Part shown: one piece after another, positions 43,605 through 52,510 of the stretch
Layout: each line of letters opens with the position of its first letter
How positions within the stretch are numbered: the first letter of the stretch is position 1
NCBI GenBank assembly: GCA_902596365.1
Contig: CACJTT010000004.1
Location: 22,376 to 86,375 of the forward strand
DNA length: 64,000 nt
Direction of reading: 5' to 3'
Source: an uncultured Alphaproteobacteria bacterium
Lineage (GTDB): Bacteria > Pseudomonadota > Alphaproteobacteria > HIMB59 > GCA-002718135
The notes under the pieces: generated by a model
What the model was told of the DNA's origin: nothing
Database searches by the model: none
What the model saw: only the letters and a program-made list of their open reading frames with translations
Translations under genes and position numbers: made by a program

Positions 43605-44630
43605 ATGAGTTACAAACCTAATCCTAAAAGATATTCATATAATAATTTTAAAAGATGTGGTGATAGTGGTTTAGATTTACCTCTAATTACCCTTGGACTA
43701 TGGCATAACTTTGGAGGCAAGTTTATTAAATCAGAGTCTAAAAAAATGATTTTTAGAGCTTTTGATAGAGGTGTCACACATTTTGATCTAGCTAATAATT
43801 ATGGTCCTCCTTATGGATCTGCTGAGTCTAATTTTGGCAAGATAATATCTAATGAGTTAAAAAAATATAGAGACGAAATACTTGTATCCACTAAAGCTGG
43901 TTATGATATGTGGCCTGGACCTTATGGTGAATGGGGTTCAAAAAAATATATAACAGCAAGTTTAGATCAAAGCCTTAATAGAATGAAATTAGATTATGTA
44001 GATATTTTTTATTCACATAGATTTGATCCTAATACACCTTTAGAAGAGACTGCTGATGCTTTACATCGTGCAGTCCATCAAGGTAAAGCTCTGTATATAG
44101 GTATTTCATCCTATTCTTCAAAACAAACAATTAAAATGAATAAACTTTTAAAACAAAGGGGCATTAAATGCTTAATCCACCAACCCTCATACTCAATGAT
44201 CAATAGGTGGATAGAAAAGGATTTGCTAAAAACTCTTAAGAAGCTTGGAATAGGCTGTATTGCTTTTTCTCCTCTTGCCCAAGGAATGCTATCAGATAAA
44301 TATATAAAAAAAATACCTACTACTTCTAGAGCAAATGAGAATTCATCATTAAGTCCAAAATTAATAACAAAAAATTATAAAGAGAAAATTATTAATTTAA
44401 AAAAAATAGCTTCTAAAAGAAATCAAACAATTAGCCAGATGGCTTTAGCATGGGTTTTAAGGCATAAAGAAGTAACTTCAGCTTTGATTGGAGCTAGGAC
44501 AATTAAACAACTTGATGAATGCCTAAATAGTTTAAACAATCTAAATTTTACAAAAAAAGAATTAAAATCAATTGATAAATTTGCAAAAGAAGAAGATATA
44601 AATTTATGGTCTGCTTCTAGTAAAAATTAA
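43605..44630 (+). CDS. Aldo/keto reductase (YghZ-like)
   Basis: NADPH-dependent TIM-barrel reductase of 341 residues. Catalytic-tetrad regions are visible: HFDLANNYGPPYGSAESNFG (Asp, Tyr) near residue 58, LVSTKAGYDMWPGPYGEWGS (Lys) near 91, and DYVDIFYSHRFDPNTPLEET (His) near 128. The cofactor-binding C-terminus reads SALIGARTIKQLDECLNSL. The wording is close to E. coli YghZ, an L-glyceraldehyde 3-phosphate reductase, and to potassium-channel beta subunits. It ends 4 bases into the convergent GMC oxidoreductase gene. Physiological substrate unknown. Confidence 0.9.
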   Translation: MSYKPNPKRYSYNNFKRCGDSGLDLPLITLGLWHNFGGKFIKSESKKMIFRAFDRGVTHFDLANNYGPPYGSAESNFGKIISNELKKYRDEILVSTKAGYDMWPGPYGEWGSKKYITASLDQSLNRMKLDYVDIFYSHRFDPNTPLEETADALHRAVHQGKALYIGISSYSSKQTIKMNKLLKQRGIKCLIHQPSYSMINRWIEKDLLKTLKKLGIGCIAFSPLAQGMLSDKYIKKIPTTSRANENSSLSPKLITKNYKEKIINLKKIASKRNQTISQMALAWVLRHKEVTSALIGARTIKQLDECLNSLNNLNFTKKELKSIDKFAKEEDINLWSASSKN

Positions 44631-46255
44631 TTATAAAATTCAGCATTTATTGGATCTTCCTGCTTACCCATAATCATATCAGCTGCTTTTTCTGCAATCA
44701 TAATAGTTCCAGCATTTAAATTACCACTTAAAATATCTGGCATAATCGATGAGTCAATTACCCTTATATTCCTTAAACCATGCACTTTGGTTTCCTGATC
44801 TACGACAGATAAATTATCAATTCCCATTTTATTTGTACATGATGGATGATAAGCAGTATCAGCAGTTTCTCTTATTATAGCGTCTAACTCTCTTTCATCA
44901 GCCTCATAGCCTGGCCTTAATTGATCGCCAAGATATTTTTTCATACTATCTTGTGTAAATATTTTATTAGCAATTTTCACACTATCGCGCATTTGTTGCA
45001 AATCTTCTTCATCTTCAAGATAATTAAACTGTATTTTTGGACTATCTAAATAATTATCAGATTTAATTTTAACAAATCCTCTACTTTTTGGACGATTAGG
45101 ACTGGCATGAAATTGAAAACCATCGAATGAAGGATTTTTTAGACCGTGATTAATAACCAATGAAGGAAAAAAATGTAATTGAATATTGGGATGTTTATAT
45201 TTTTCAGATGTTTTGACAAAACCACCTAATTCTAAATGTGAATATGTTAACATTCCTTTCTTTAATAAAAACCATTTCATACCCTCAATAGCTTGCTTAA
45301 AATAACTAGTAGATAAGTTATAAAGAGTGTCTTTTGTTTTTGATTTATGCTGAATATAAATCTCAAGATGATCTTGTAGATTTTGCCCAACACCAGGCAA
45401 TTCATGTATTACTTCAATATTGTTTTGCATTAATAGTTTAGGATCCCCTACTCCAGATAATTGAAGTATTTTTGGTGAATTTATTGATCCAGCAGAAAGT
45501 ATAATCTCTTTATTACAATGATATATTTCAGTTTTGTTATTATTTTTAACCTCTACACCAATAGCTTTTTTATCTTTAAATATTATTTTTGAAACATCTA
45601 CTTTGTGTTTTACAATAATATTTTTAAAATTTTTAACTTCTTCTAAATAAGCTCTTGCTACACTTTGCCTTTTACCACCATCTATCGTTACATCAAATGT
45701 TCCAAATCCTTCTTGTTTAAAGCCATTAGAATCTTCAAAGGTTTCATAGCCAGCTTCTGCAGCAGCCTTAATTAGAGAGTGAAATAAAGGAAATCTCTCA
45801 TCAATTTTTGATCTGTTTACTTTTAAAGGACCTTTTCCCCCTCTATACAAATTTTCTCCTCCTGACCAAGTCTCTAATTTCTTAAAATAAGGTAAAACAT
45901 TTTTATAACTCCAATTTGGCAAACCATATGATGCCCATCTTTCAAAATCTAATGGATTGCCTCTTACAAATACCATTCCATTATGAGAAGAACATCCTCC
46001 GATCATTTTACCTCTAGGGCAAAAAATTCTTCTATTATTTAAATATGGCTCTGGTTCAGAGTAATACTTCCAATTATATTTAGGATCATGCATTGTGTAG
46101 AGTAATGCACTAGGCATATCTACCTTCCATGTGTTAGATTGAGGTCCTGATTCTAAAACACAAACAGTATTTTTTTTATCTTTTGAAAGTCTGTTGGCTA
46201 AAACACATCCTGCAGATCCTGCCCCTATAATTATGTAGTCAAATCTTTTACTCAC
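44627..46255 (-). CDS. GMC-family flavin oxidoreductase (choline dehydrogenase-like)
   Basis: GMC oxidoreductase of 542 residues. FAD-binding DYIIIGAGSAGCVLANRLS is at residues about 6-24, the flavin-binding GKMIGGCSSHNGMVFVRGNP near 82, GMC signature 2 region EIILSAGSINSPKILQLSG near 251, and the C-terminal catalytic His/Asn area TAYHPSCTNKMG and NLNAGTIMIAEKAADMI. This is the fold of choline dehydrogenase BetA, but alcohol dehydrogenases for other substrates look alike. The adjacent ProXWV-like transporter makes a choline-type or similar hydroxylated substrate plausible. Its start overlaps the stop of the SDR gene by one base. Confidence 0.85.
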   Translation of the reverse strand: MSKRFDYIIIGAGSAGCVLANRLSKDKKNTVCVLESGPQSNTWKVDMPSALLYTMHDPKYNWKYYSEPEPYLNNRRIFCPRGKMIGGCSSHNGMVFVRGNPLDFERWASYGLPNWSYKNVLPYFKKLETWSGGENLYRGGKGPLKVNRSKIDERFPLFHSLIKAAAEAGYETFEDSNGFKQEGFGTFDVTIDGGKRQSVARAYLEEVKNFKNIIVKHKVDVSKIIFKDKKAIGVEVKNNNKTEIYHCNKEIILSAGSINSPKILQLSGVGDPKLLMQNNIEVIHELPGVGQNLQDHLEIYIQHKSKTKDTLYNLSTSYFKQAIEGMKWFLLKKGMLTYSHLELGGFVKTSEKYKHPNIQLHFFPSLVINHGLKNPSFDGFQFHASPNRPKSRGFVKIKSDNYLDSPKIQFNYLEDEEDLQQMRDSVKIANKIFTQDSMKKYLGDQLRPGYEADERELDAIIRETADTAYHPSCTNKMGIDNLSVVDQETKVHGLRNIRVIDSSIMPDILSGNLNAGTIMIAEKAADMIMGKQEDPINAEFYN

Positions 46256-47031
46256 TAAATCATTCTCTCAGTATTGCCATCAATTGCAATACTTTGCCCA
46301 GAAATATTTTTTGAATGATCACTTAATAAATATACTACCATAGATGCTATATCTTCTTTTGTTACAAAAGAGCGAATAGAGGTCATCAACTCAAATTCTT
46401 TTTGAATTTTATTTGGAGTGATCTTTAATAATTTTGCTTTAGAGTTTATAACTCTTTTCATTCTGGTACCTTCAACAGAACCAGGACAAATTGCATTTAC
46501 TCTAATTTTATATTCCCCAAGCTCCATAGCTAAACTTTTAGTTAAACCAATTATAGCCCACTTACTTGCAGCATAAGGTGTTCGTTGGGGAAAACCAAAT
46601 AATCCCGCTGTTGATGATATATTAACAATTGAGCCAGATTTATTTTTTTTTAAAAAAGGAATAGAGAACTTTGAAAAATAGAAATGACTATTTAAGTTAG
46701 TTTTTAAAGTATTTTCCCATTCTGCATTTGAAATATTTTCTAGATATTTTGTTGGTCCCGCAACACCTATATTATTAATCAAACCATCAATCTTTTTTAG
46801 CTTTTTAATAGATAAAAAATATTTTTTTACTTCTTCATAATTATTAACATCAAGGTATTGTGCAAAAATTTTATTTTTAAATTTTTTACTACCTTTAATT
46901 TTATTAATATTTTTTTTGTCAATATCAGTTAAGTAAACCTTACCACCATTTTCAACGATTAATTTTGAAATGGAAAATCCTATACCATCAGCAGCAGCAG
47001 ATATTATGAATTTTTTATTTTTTAAAATCAT
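46255..47031 (-). CDS. Short-chain dehydrogenase/reductase
   Basis: Classical SDR of 258 residues. The cofactor motif reads ISAAADGIGFSISKLIV (a variant of TGxxxGIG), the structural NNxG motif is INNIGVAGPT, the catalytic Ser lies in GSIVNISSTAGLFGFP near residue 138, and Tyr-Lys in TPYAASKWAIIGLT near 153. The C-terminus GQSIAIDGNTERMI is typical. Aspartate after the second strand (VYLTDIDKKN) points to NAD. It is 16 bases after the ATPase gene and overlaps the GMC gene, so these form one leftward operon with the transporter. Substrate unknown. Confidence 0.88.
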   Translation of the reverse strand: MILKNKKFIISAAADGIGFSISKLIVENGGKVYLTDIDKKNINKIKGSKKFKNKIFAQYLDVNNYEEVKKYFLSIKKLKKIDGLINNIGVAGPTKYLENISNAEWENTLKTNLNSHFYFSKFSIPFLKKNKSGSIVNISSTAGLFGFPQRTPYAASKWAIIGLTKSLAMELGEYKIRVNAICPGSVEGTRMKRVINSKAKLLKITPNKIQKEFELMTSIRSFVTKEDIASMVVYLLSDHSKNISGQSIAIDGNTERMI

Positions 47032-47047
47032 AAATCTTAAAAAAAAT

Positions 47048-48094
47048 TTATTTTAAATTGTAACCATCTTTACTTAGAGAAATAGCTAATTCTTTTTCAG
47101 TAATATACCCTTTAGTATCTCCTTTTTTATCTACAACCATGACAGTACATCTATCTGCCAGCACTTTAGGTAAAAATTGTTCAATATAAGACCCTTCATC
47201 AACTTTAAAAACATCTGCCAGCTTTATCTCATTGGAATTAAATTCATTCGCTTTAATCATAACTGTTTTAGCTCGAAGTACTTTTGCTCTATTTACATCT
47301 TTAACAAATGCTTCAACATAATCATCTGCAGGACTCATTATAATCTCTTCAGGAGTACCAGCCTGAACTAGTCTGCCACCATTTAAAATACCAATATGGT
47401 CACCCAATCTTAAAGATTCATCTAAGTCATGAGTAATAAAGACAATTGTTTTTTTTAGTTTTGCTTGTAGTTCAATAAGTTGATTTTGCATGTCACTTCT
47501 AATTAAAGGATCTAAAGCACTAAAAGCTTCATCCATGAGAAGTATTTCAGGATTAGTAGCTAAAGCTCTTGCTAAACCAACTCTTTGCTGCATTCCCCCG
47601 GAAAGTTGACTTGGGTATTGATCTTCAAAACCTTGCAAACCTACAGACTCAATTTGTATCATAGCAAGTTTTCTTCTTTCTTCAGCTTCCTTACCTTGAA
47701 TTTCTAATCCATAGCCAATATTTTCAATAACTGTTTTATGAGGAAATAAACCAAACCTTTGAAAAACCATGCTCAATTCATGTTTACGGAAATCAATTAA
47801 TTGTTGTTCATCTAATTCCATAATATTAGTTCCATCAACAATAATATCACCATCTGTTGGATCGATTAATCTATTTAAATGTCTAATTAAAGTTGACTTT
47901 CCTGATCCAGACAGCCCCATACATACAAATGTTTCACCCTCCTCTATTGAAAGTGAGACGTTATCTAATCCAACTGTATGTCCAGTTTTTTCTAAAACTT
48001 CTTCCTTGTTTGCTCCACTTTTAACCATAGGTAATACTTCAGTGGGAGAATTTCCAAAAATTTTATATACGTTCTTGATTTCAATTTTTGGCAT
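47048..48094 (-). CDS. proV: Glycine betaine/carnitine/choline-type ABC transporter ATPase (ProV-like)
   Basis: ATPase of the QAT (quaternary amine) uptake family, 348 residues. Walker A MGLSGSGKSTLIRHLNRLID near residue 59, Q-loop MVFQRFGLFPHKTV near 107, signature LSGGMQQRVGLARALA near 161, Walker B ILLMDEAFSALDPLIRSDM near 182, and switch His in FITHDLDESLRLGD near 216. After residue about 290 a single, shortened CBS-like region follows, in place of the usual pair. It is the last gene of the set in the order binding protein, permease, ATPase, opposite to E. coli proVWX. Confidence 0.92.
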   Translation of the reverse strand: MPKIEIKNVYKIFGNSPTEVLPMVKSGANKEEVLEKTGHTVGLDNVSLSIEEGETFVCMGLSGSGKSTLIRHLNRLIDPTDGDIIVDGTNIMELDEQQLIDFRKHELSMVFQRFGLFPHKTVIENIGYGLEIQGKEAEERRKLAMIQIESVGLQGFEDQYPSQLSGGMQQRVGLARALATNPEILLMDEAFSALDPLIRSDMQNQLIELQAKLKKTIVFITHDLDESLRLGDHIGILNGGRLVQAGTPEEIIMSPADDYVEAFVKDVNRAKVLRAKTVMIKANEFNSNEIKLADVFKVDEGSYIEQFLPKVLADRCTVMVVDKKGDTKGYITEKELAISLSKDGYNLK

Positions 48095-48097
48095 AGA

Positions 48098-49285
48098 TTA
48101 TTTTTTCTTTTTAGTTGGCTGAGTGCGTTCTTGTATTTTTTCACCATATGCTTGAGTCATTCTGTCTAACACTATCGCCAATAAAACTATTGCTAAACCC
48201 GCCTCTAAAGCAGCACCTACATTTAATTGTTGTAATCCAAGCAAAACTTCATCTCCCAATCCTCTTGTACCGATCATAGAAGCTATTACAACCATTGCTA
48301 ATGCCATCATAGTGCATTGGTTAATGCCCTGCATAATATTTGGTAAAGCTAAAGGCAATTGAACACCTAGCAACATTTGTTTTTTACTAGCACCAAAAGA
48401 TCTTGCCGCTTCAATCACTTCTTTATCAACTAATCTAATTCCTAAATCAGTTAAGCGAATCAAGGGTGGGCATGCATAAATAAAAATAGATATAATCGCT
48501 GGTATCGCTCCTAAACCAAATAAAATAATTCCAGGAATTAAATAACAAAATGCAGGTATAACTTGCATAGTGTCAAGAATTGGCAAGATTGCGTTTCGTA
48601 CTTTTTCACTTCTTGCCATCGCGATTCCAATTGGAATACCTATAACAATACATATTGCAATTCCAATTACTACCATAGTTGTTGTTTCAATTGCTTTGTC
48701 CCAAAAACGCGGATTTAAAAAACCAATAAAAAATGTACAAAAACCAACAAAAACTGTAGTTCCAAGTTTTCTACCACTAGTAAAATATGTGATAGCAATA
48801 ACTCCTATAATTACTACAGGCCATGGAGCTTGTACAATGACGGTTTTTAATTCAGTATATCCTCTAAGAAGTCCGTATCCAATAGCATCAAATATTACTC
48901 CATAATCAGCTATAAAACTTCTCCAACCTTTGTTTATCCAATGCATAAAAGGTGTATCAAGCCATTTTGGCCAATTAATCAACCAAGTAAAATCTGTATA
49001 GAGTTCTGAAACATTGTCTGGCTTTCTTTTTGAAGACAGATAACTAACAACTATTAAAGCTACCATAACTACAGCTGCAAATATTTTTGAAAGTTGATAA
49101 AGTAAATACTTAGGTATTAAATTTAATAAATTCACTAAAAGAGTAATTGTTGGAATTATGAAAATAAATTTTAAAAATAAAAAAAATATGTTTTTAGGTA
49201 TTAATAAATAATAAGTAGAAATAATAAGTAAAACAAAAATAAAAGATGAGGCAATTTTTAAAAATAAATTAGATATATTATGCAT
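48098..49285 (-). CDS. proW: Glycine betaine/carnitine/choline-type ABC transporter permease (ProW-like)
   Basis: Inner-membrane permease of 395 residues with a long, hydrophobic N-terminal region of several segments before the conserved permease core. In the core, GIAICIVIGIPIGIAMARSE near residue 208 and LDTMQVIPAFCYLIPGIILF near 237 are ProW-typical, and the ATPase-docking loop reads IEAARSFGASKKQMLLGVQL near 285. The C-terminal tail is lysine-rich. It lies 57 bases after the binding-protein gene, beyond a hairpin, and 3 bases before the ATPase gene. Transport of a quaternary amine is the family expectation; the individual substrate is not readable. Confidence 0.92.
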   Translation of the reverse strand: MHNISNLFLKIASSFIFVLLIISTYYLLIPKNIFFLFLKFIFIIPTITLLVNLLNLIPKYLLYQLSKIFAAVVMVALIVVSYLSSKRKPDNVSELYTDFTWLINWPKWLDTPFMHWINKGWRSFIADYGVIFDAIGYGLLRGYTELKTVIVQAPWPVVIIGVIAITYFTSGRKLGTTVFVGFCTFFIGFLNPRFWDKAIETTTMVVIGIAICIVIGIPIGIAMARSEKVRNAILPILDTMQVIPAFCYLIPGIILFGLGAIPAIISIFIYACPPLIRLTDLGIRLVDKEVIEAARSFGASKKQMLLGVQLPLALPNIMQGINQCTMMALAMVVIASMIGTRGLGDEVLLGLQQLNVGAALEAGLAIVLLAIVLDRMTQAYGEKIQERTQPTKKKK

Positions 49286-49300
49286 ATTTTAAATATTTTA

Positions 49301-49329
49301 AAGCCAGGATCTATATATGATCCTGGCTT
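49301..49329 (-). terminator. Intercistronic hairpin between binding-protein and permease genes
   Basis: A perfect 11-base inverted repeat (AAGCCAGGATC at 49301-49311, GATCCTGGCTT at 49319-49329) encloses a 7-base loop. In the direction of transcription (leftward) the tail after the stem is TTTAAAATATTT, a weak U-tract. A partial terminator or 3'-end stabiliser would raise the ratio of binding protein to membrane subunits, as is common in such operons. Its effect is inferred. Confidence 0.75.
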
Positions 49330-49342
49330 AATTTATATTGAA

Positions 49343-50365
49343 TTATAATGTGCTTTTTACTTTAGCAGCTACATCAGCAGGAACCCAAGATTCCCATTCA
49401 GAATGATTTTCTAAATAATGCATTGCTGTAGCTTCCATGTCTCCACCTGACTCATCAACATAGTATGCTAACATATTATTAACAACTGATGTTGTGATAG
49501 TATAAGCATCTGCAAAAGCAATAATATCTGCATTATCAGCAGCAAATTTACCTGTAGCAAGCTTAGTTAAAGCCATATCTTTATACTCATTAGCACAAGA
49601 AGGCTCATAAGCGTCAGGACCATCAGCTTTGATTTTATTTACAACAACCATCATAGCGTCCCAGCAAGCTTTATCATAAGCAGGCTCAGTTAAACGAACC
49701 ATGTCAATTTCAGGTTTTCCCATTAAACTTGTTGGAGTCCAATAATAAGTAACAATTGGTTGACCTTTTGCAAAAGCACCAGCTATTGCAGCATCTAATG
49801 CTCCACCAGAACCTGGATCAAAGTTTGTGTACATATCACCAAGACCATATTCCATTATTTTTACAAGATTAATTGTGTAACAAGTCCAACCAGAAATACA
49901 GCTTGTAATTCTTCCTTTAGATGGATCTTCAGGATCTTTAAACAGTTCCCAAATACCAGGTTTTTTTAAATCATCTACACTAGTGATGCCATGTGCTTCA
50001 GAAGTTGCTCTATCAACAAAGAAAGCCTGTTCTGATGCAGGTGTATTAATGCCAAGATCAACTAAATTTCCTGAAGCTAATTCTGGATCGATTAAAGCAA
50101 CGTTGTTATCAGTCCAGTGCTCAAAAATTATATCTAGTTGATTATCAATTAAAGCCGCTAAAATTGGATTTGTACTTCCTTTAGTTACTTCAACATCACA
50201 ACCATAACCATGTTCCATAATATAAGAACCTATAGCTGTATGAATATTAGCACTATCCCAGTCAAAATCTCCAACTTTAACAGTACAAGCATTTGCACTA
50301 AAAGAGCTTAGGGAGAAAAATGATAAAAGAGATAGAACTAGAAACGATTTTTTAATAAATTTCAT
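49343..50365 (-). CDS. proX: Glycine betaine/carnitine/choline-type ABC transporter substrate-binding protein (ProX/OpuAC family)
   Basis: Periplasmic binding protein of 340 residues. A Sec signal peptide (KKSFLVLSLLSFFSLSSFSANA, residues 5-26) precedes the mature CTVKVGDFDWDSANIHT. The OpuAC fold is visible in NIHTAIGSYIMEHGYGCDVE, IIFEHWTDNNVALID near residue 87 and PIVTYYWTPTSLMGKPEIDM near 207, where Trp/Tyr residues would form the aromatic box for a quaternary ammonium group. It has a strong AGGAGGAA ribosome site and a good promoter, and starts the leftward transporter operon. The ligand could be glycine betaine, carnitine, choline or gamma-butyrobetaine. Confidence 0.9.
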   Translation of the reverse strand: MKFIKKSFLVLSLLSFFSLSSFSANACTVKVGDFDWDSANIHTAIGSYIMEHGYGCDVEVTKGSTNPILAALIDNQLDIIFEHWTDNNVALIDPELASGNLVDLGINTPASEQAFFVDRATSEAHGITSVDDLKKPGIWELFKDPEDPSKGRITSCISGWTCYTINLVKIMEYGLGDMYTNFDPGSGGALDAAIAGAFAKGQPIVTYYWTPTSLMGKPEIDMVRLTEPAYDKACWDAMMVVVNKIKADGPDAYEPSCANEYKDMALTKLATGKFAADNADIIAFADAYTITTSVVNNMLAYYVDESGGDMEATAMHYLENHSEWESWVPADVAAKVKSTL

Positions 50366-50370
50366 ATTCT

Positions 50371-50418
50371 TTCCTCCTAATTATTTGAATTTTATATCGG
50401 TTATTTATATAGAAACAA
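50371..50418 (-). promoter_or_regulatory. Sigma-70-like promoter and strong ribosome binding site for the ProX-like gene
   Basis: On the minus strand a -35 element TTGTTT (50413-50418) and a -10 TATAAA (50391-50396) are separated by 16 bases, followed by AGGAGGAA (50371-50378), 5 bases before the ATG at 50365. This is the best-formed Shine-Dalgarno sequence seen in the window, consistent with high expression of a binding protein. Confidence 0.55.
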
Positions 50419-50456
50419 CTCATATTTGAAAAAAATGACAGATTTATTGGGTATTT

Positions 50457-51311
50457 TTAATAATCATTCTTCCTCTCTCTATAAGCAACATAAACACCGC
50501 TAATTATGATTAATATAGCTCCTATTACTACAGAATTGCTAGGTATTTCATTAAAAAACAAGTATCCCATAAGCCCTACAAATATAAATGATGTATACTC
50601 AAAAGGAGAAGTTACAGCCACATCTGCATGTCTTGCAGCTTGTGACATAAAGTAATGTCCAAAAGAACCCATTACGCCAAGGCTGAGTGCCAAAGTTAAA
50701 TTAAAGACATCTGGTAAAATAAAATCTGATGGAAAAAAAATAATGGAAGTAAAAAGCAATGAAAAAGAATAGTAAAATACTATTGATGTACTTGTCTCTG
50801 TATTCATTAAAGATCTTGTAGACAAATACACTGCAGCCATAAAAAAAGCTGAACCGATTGGAAGTAACGATTTAAGTTGAAACAAATCAGTGCCAGGTTT
50901 TACTATTATCAAAACACCAATAAAGCCTATAACTATTGCAAGTATTCTATGAATACCAATTTTTTCTCCGAGAATTGGTACTGCTAATAGAGCTGCAATA
51001 ATTGGAGCACTATGGGCTATGGCAATATTTTCTGAAAGCAATAAGTATTTTATTCCAAAAATATAAAGCACAACACATCCAACCGCAGAAAAAGCTCTAA
51101 CAAAATGCCTAATTGGTTTTGTTGTTTTTATGGATGCTATCCCTGAGCGATAAACTAAAAATATCGAAATGATTGAACCACTAAATGCGCGAAAAAATAT
51201 CGCTTCCCAAACAGGAAAATTCATTGTCAAATTTTTATAAGTCATATCATTTACACTGAGACAGAACATCCCTAAAGTCATTAATAATATCCCAAGTAAT
51301 TTTTTGTTCAT
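50457..51311 (-). CDS. EamA/DMT-family transporter
   Basis: Membrane permease of 284 residues made of two EamA repeats with about ten hydrophobic segments. Typical pieces are the N-terminal MLGMFCLSVNDMTYKNL region, IAIAHSAPIIAALLAVPILG near residue 98 in the first repeat, and the matching TSPFEYTSFIFVGLMGYLFF near 234 in the second. The S-adenosylmethionine/riboflavin-exporter branch of the family is similar, but substrates cannot be assigned by sequence. It is divergent from the gamma-butyrobetaine-hydroxylase-like gene (59 bases between starts) and lies 91 bases from the ProX-like gene. Confidence 0.85.
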   Translation of the reverse strand: MNKKLLGILLMTLGMFCLSVNDMTYKNLTMNFPVWEAIFFRAFSGSIISIFLVYRSGIASIKTTKPIRHFVRAFSAVGCVVLYIFGIKYLLLSENIAIAHSAPIIAALLAVPILGEKIGIHRILAIVIGFIGVLIIVKPGTDLFQLKSLLPIGSAFFMAAVYLSTRSLMNTETSTSIVFYYSFSLLFTSIIFFPSDFILPDVFNLTLALSLGVMGSFGHYFMSQAARHADVAVTSPFEYTSFIFVGLMGYLFFNEIPSNSVVIGAILIIISGVYVAYRERKNDY

Positions 51312-51370
51312 AAAAAAAAAGTTTTAAATAAAAATTAAATTTATGATAGCCAATAGTAAAGTTATTTTAA

Positions 51371-52510
51371 ATGCAAGATAAATATAAAATAGTTAAAATT
51401 AAAAAAAGAAATAAATACCTTGAGATATATTGGGGGGATAAACATATAAGTAAATTTCATTTTCTTTGGCTTAGAGATAACTGTCCTAGTGCATTTCATA
51501 GAGATACCAGAATGAGAAATTTCAATATTCTATCTGTTAACAACAAAATCAAACCTGTAGATTTTAAATTTACTAACAAAAGTCTGAACATTTCTTGGTC
51601 TGAAAATAATCATAATTCGATATTTAGTTTAAAATGGATAAGAGACAATTGTTATACTGAAAAAAATCTAAAATCATACAAATCTGATTATAAATTATGG
51701 AAATCACAATTTGCCAATAAAATTCAATCAGTAGTATTTGATTATAAAAAAATAATTTCAGATGAAAAAGAACTAAAAAAATGGCTTAAAGCAATTTATT
51801 CATTTGGAATAGCAATTCTTGAAAATGCTCCTACTAAAAATAAATCTGCGTTTAAAATTTTAGATAAGATTGGAAAATATCGTGAAACATTTTTTGGAAC
51901 ACCTTTTGAAGTTATAAATATACCTAAACCAAATAATCAAGCATATACTGCTGATGCGCTCCCAAATCATACAGACCTTCCTTACTATGAATATGTGCCT
52001 GGATATCAATTTTTGCATTGCTTAAAAAACGATGCTGACGGAGGTAGTTCAACCGCTGTTGATGGTTTTGCTGTTGCTGACTATTTAAAAAATAAAGAAT
52101 TTAAAAAATTCAAATTATTAAATGAAAATGAAGTTGTCTTTAAAGATAATGATTATACACAAAAAAACATTAGAATCCAAAAAACAACTATAATTAAAAT
52201 TAACAAAAATAATGATTATCAAGAAATAAGAATAAATTTAGGTGCAATGGGAACATTGGATCTAAGTCCTAAAATTATGGATCACTTTTATGAAGCTTAT
52301 ACTTTTTTTTATCAACTTCTGCATAACAAAAAATTTCAAATAGAGTTTAAGTTAAAAGCAGGTGATATTTTTTGTTTTGATAATAGAAGAGTATTGCATG
52401 GGAGAAAAGAGTTTGATCCAAATTCAGGTAATAGACATCTGCAAGGTTATTACATTGAAAGAGAAGAAATTATTTCAAAACTTAACTATTTAAATAGAAT
52501 TAAAGTTTAA
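51371..52510 (+). CDS. Gamma-butyrobetaine hydroxylase-like 2-oxoglutarate dioxygenase (BBOX/TmpA family)
   Basis: Fe(II)/2-oxoglutarate oxygenase of 379 residues. The N-terminal DUF971-type domain is present twice in partial form (HFLWLRDNCPSAFHRDTRM, SLKWIRDNCYTEKN). The catalytic TauD domain has the iron ligands in LPNHTDLPYYEYVPGYQFLH (His-x-Asp) near residue 198 and the distal His in RRVLHGRKEFDPNSG near 343, with a following Arg for 2-oxoglutarate. The paired Cys-x-Cys zinc ligands of the human enzyme are reduced to single Cys. Expected reaction: gamma-butyrobetaine to L-carnitine. TmpA, which acts on a trimethylammonio-phosphonate, is a misannotation risk in the same family. Confidence 0.85.
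   Translation: MQDKYKIVKIKKRNKYLEIYWGDKHISKFHFLWLRDNCPSAFHRDTRMRNFNILSVNNKIKPVDFKFTNKSLNISWSENNHNSIFSLKWIRDNCYTEKNLKSYKSDYKLWKSQFANKIQSVVFDYKKIISDEKELKKWLKAIYSFGIAILENAPTKNKSAFKILDKIGKYRETFFGTPFEVINIPKPNNQAYTADALPNHTDLPYYEYVPGYQFLHCLKNDADGGSSTAVDGFAVADYLKNKEFKKFKLLNENEVVFKDNDYTQKNIRIQKTTIIKINKNNDYQEIRINLGAMGTLDLSPKIMDHFYEAYTFFYQLLHNKKFQIEFKLKAGDIFCFDNRRVLHGRKEFDPNSGNRHLQGYYIEREEIISKLNYLNRIKV

Noticed and set aside
21901..49330. CRISPR arrays, insertion sequences or transposon ends
   Set aside because: The only clear inverted repeats are the two hairpins at 21908-21931 and 49301-49329 and the short palindromes; no spaced direct repeats, transposase frames or target duplications were seen.
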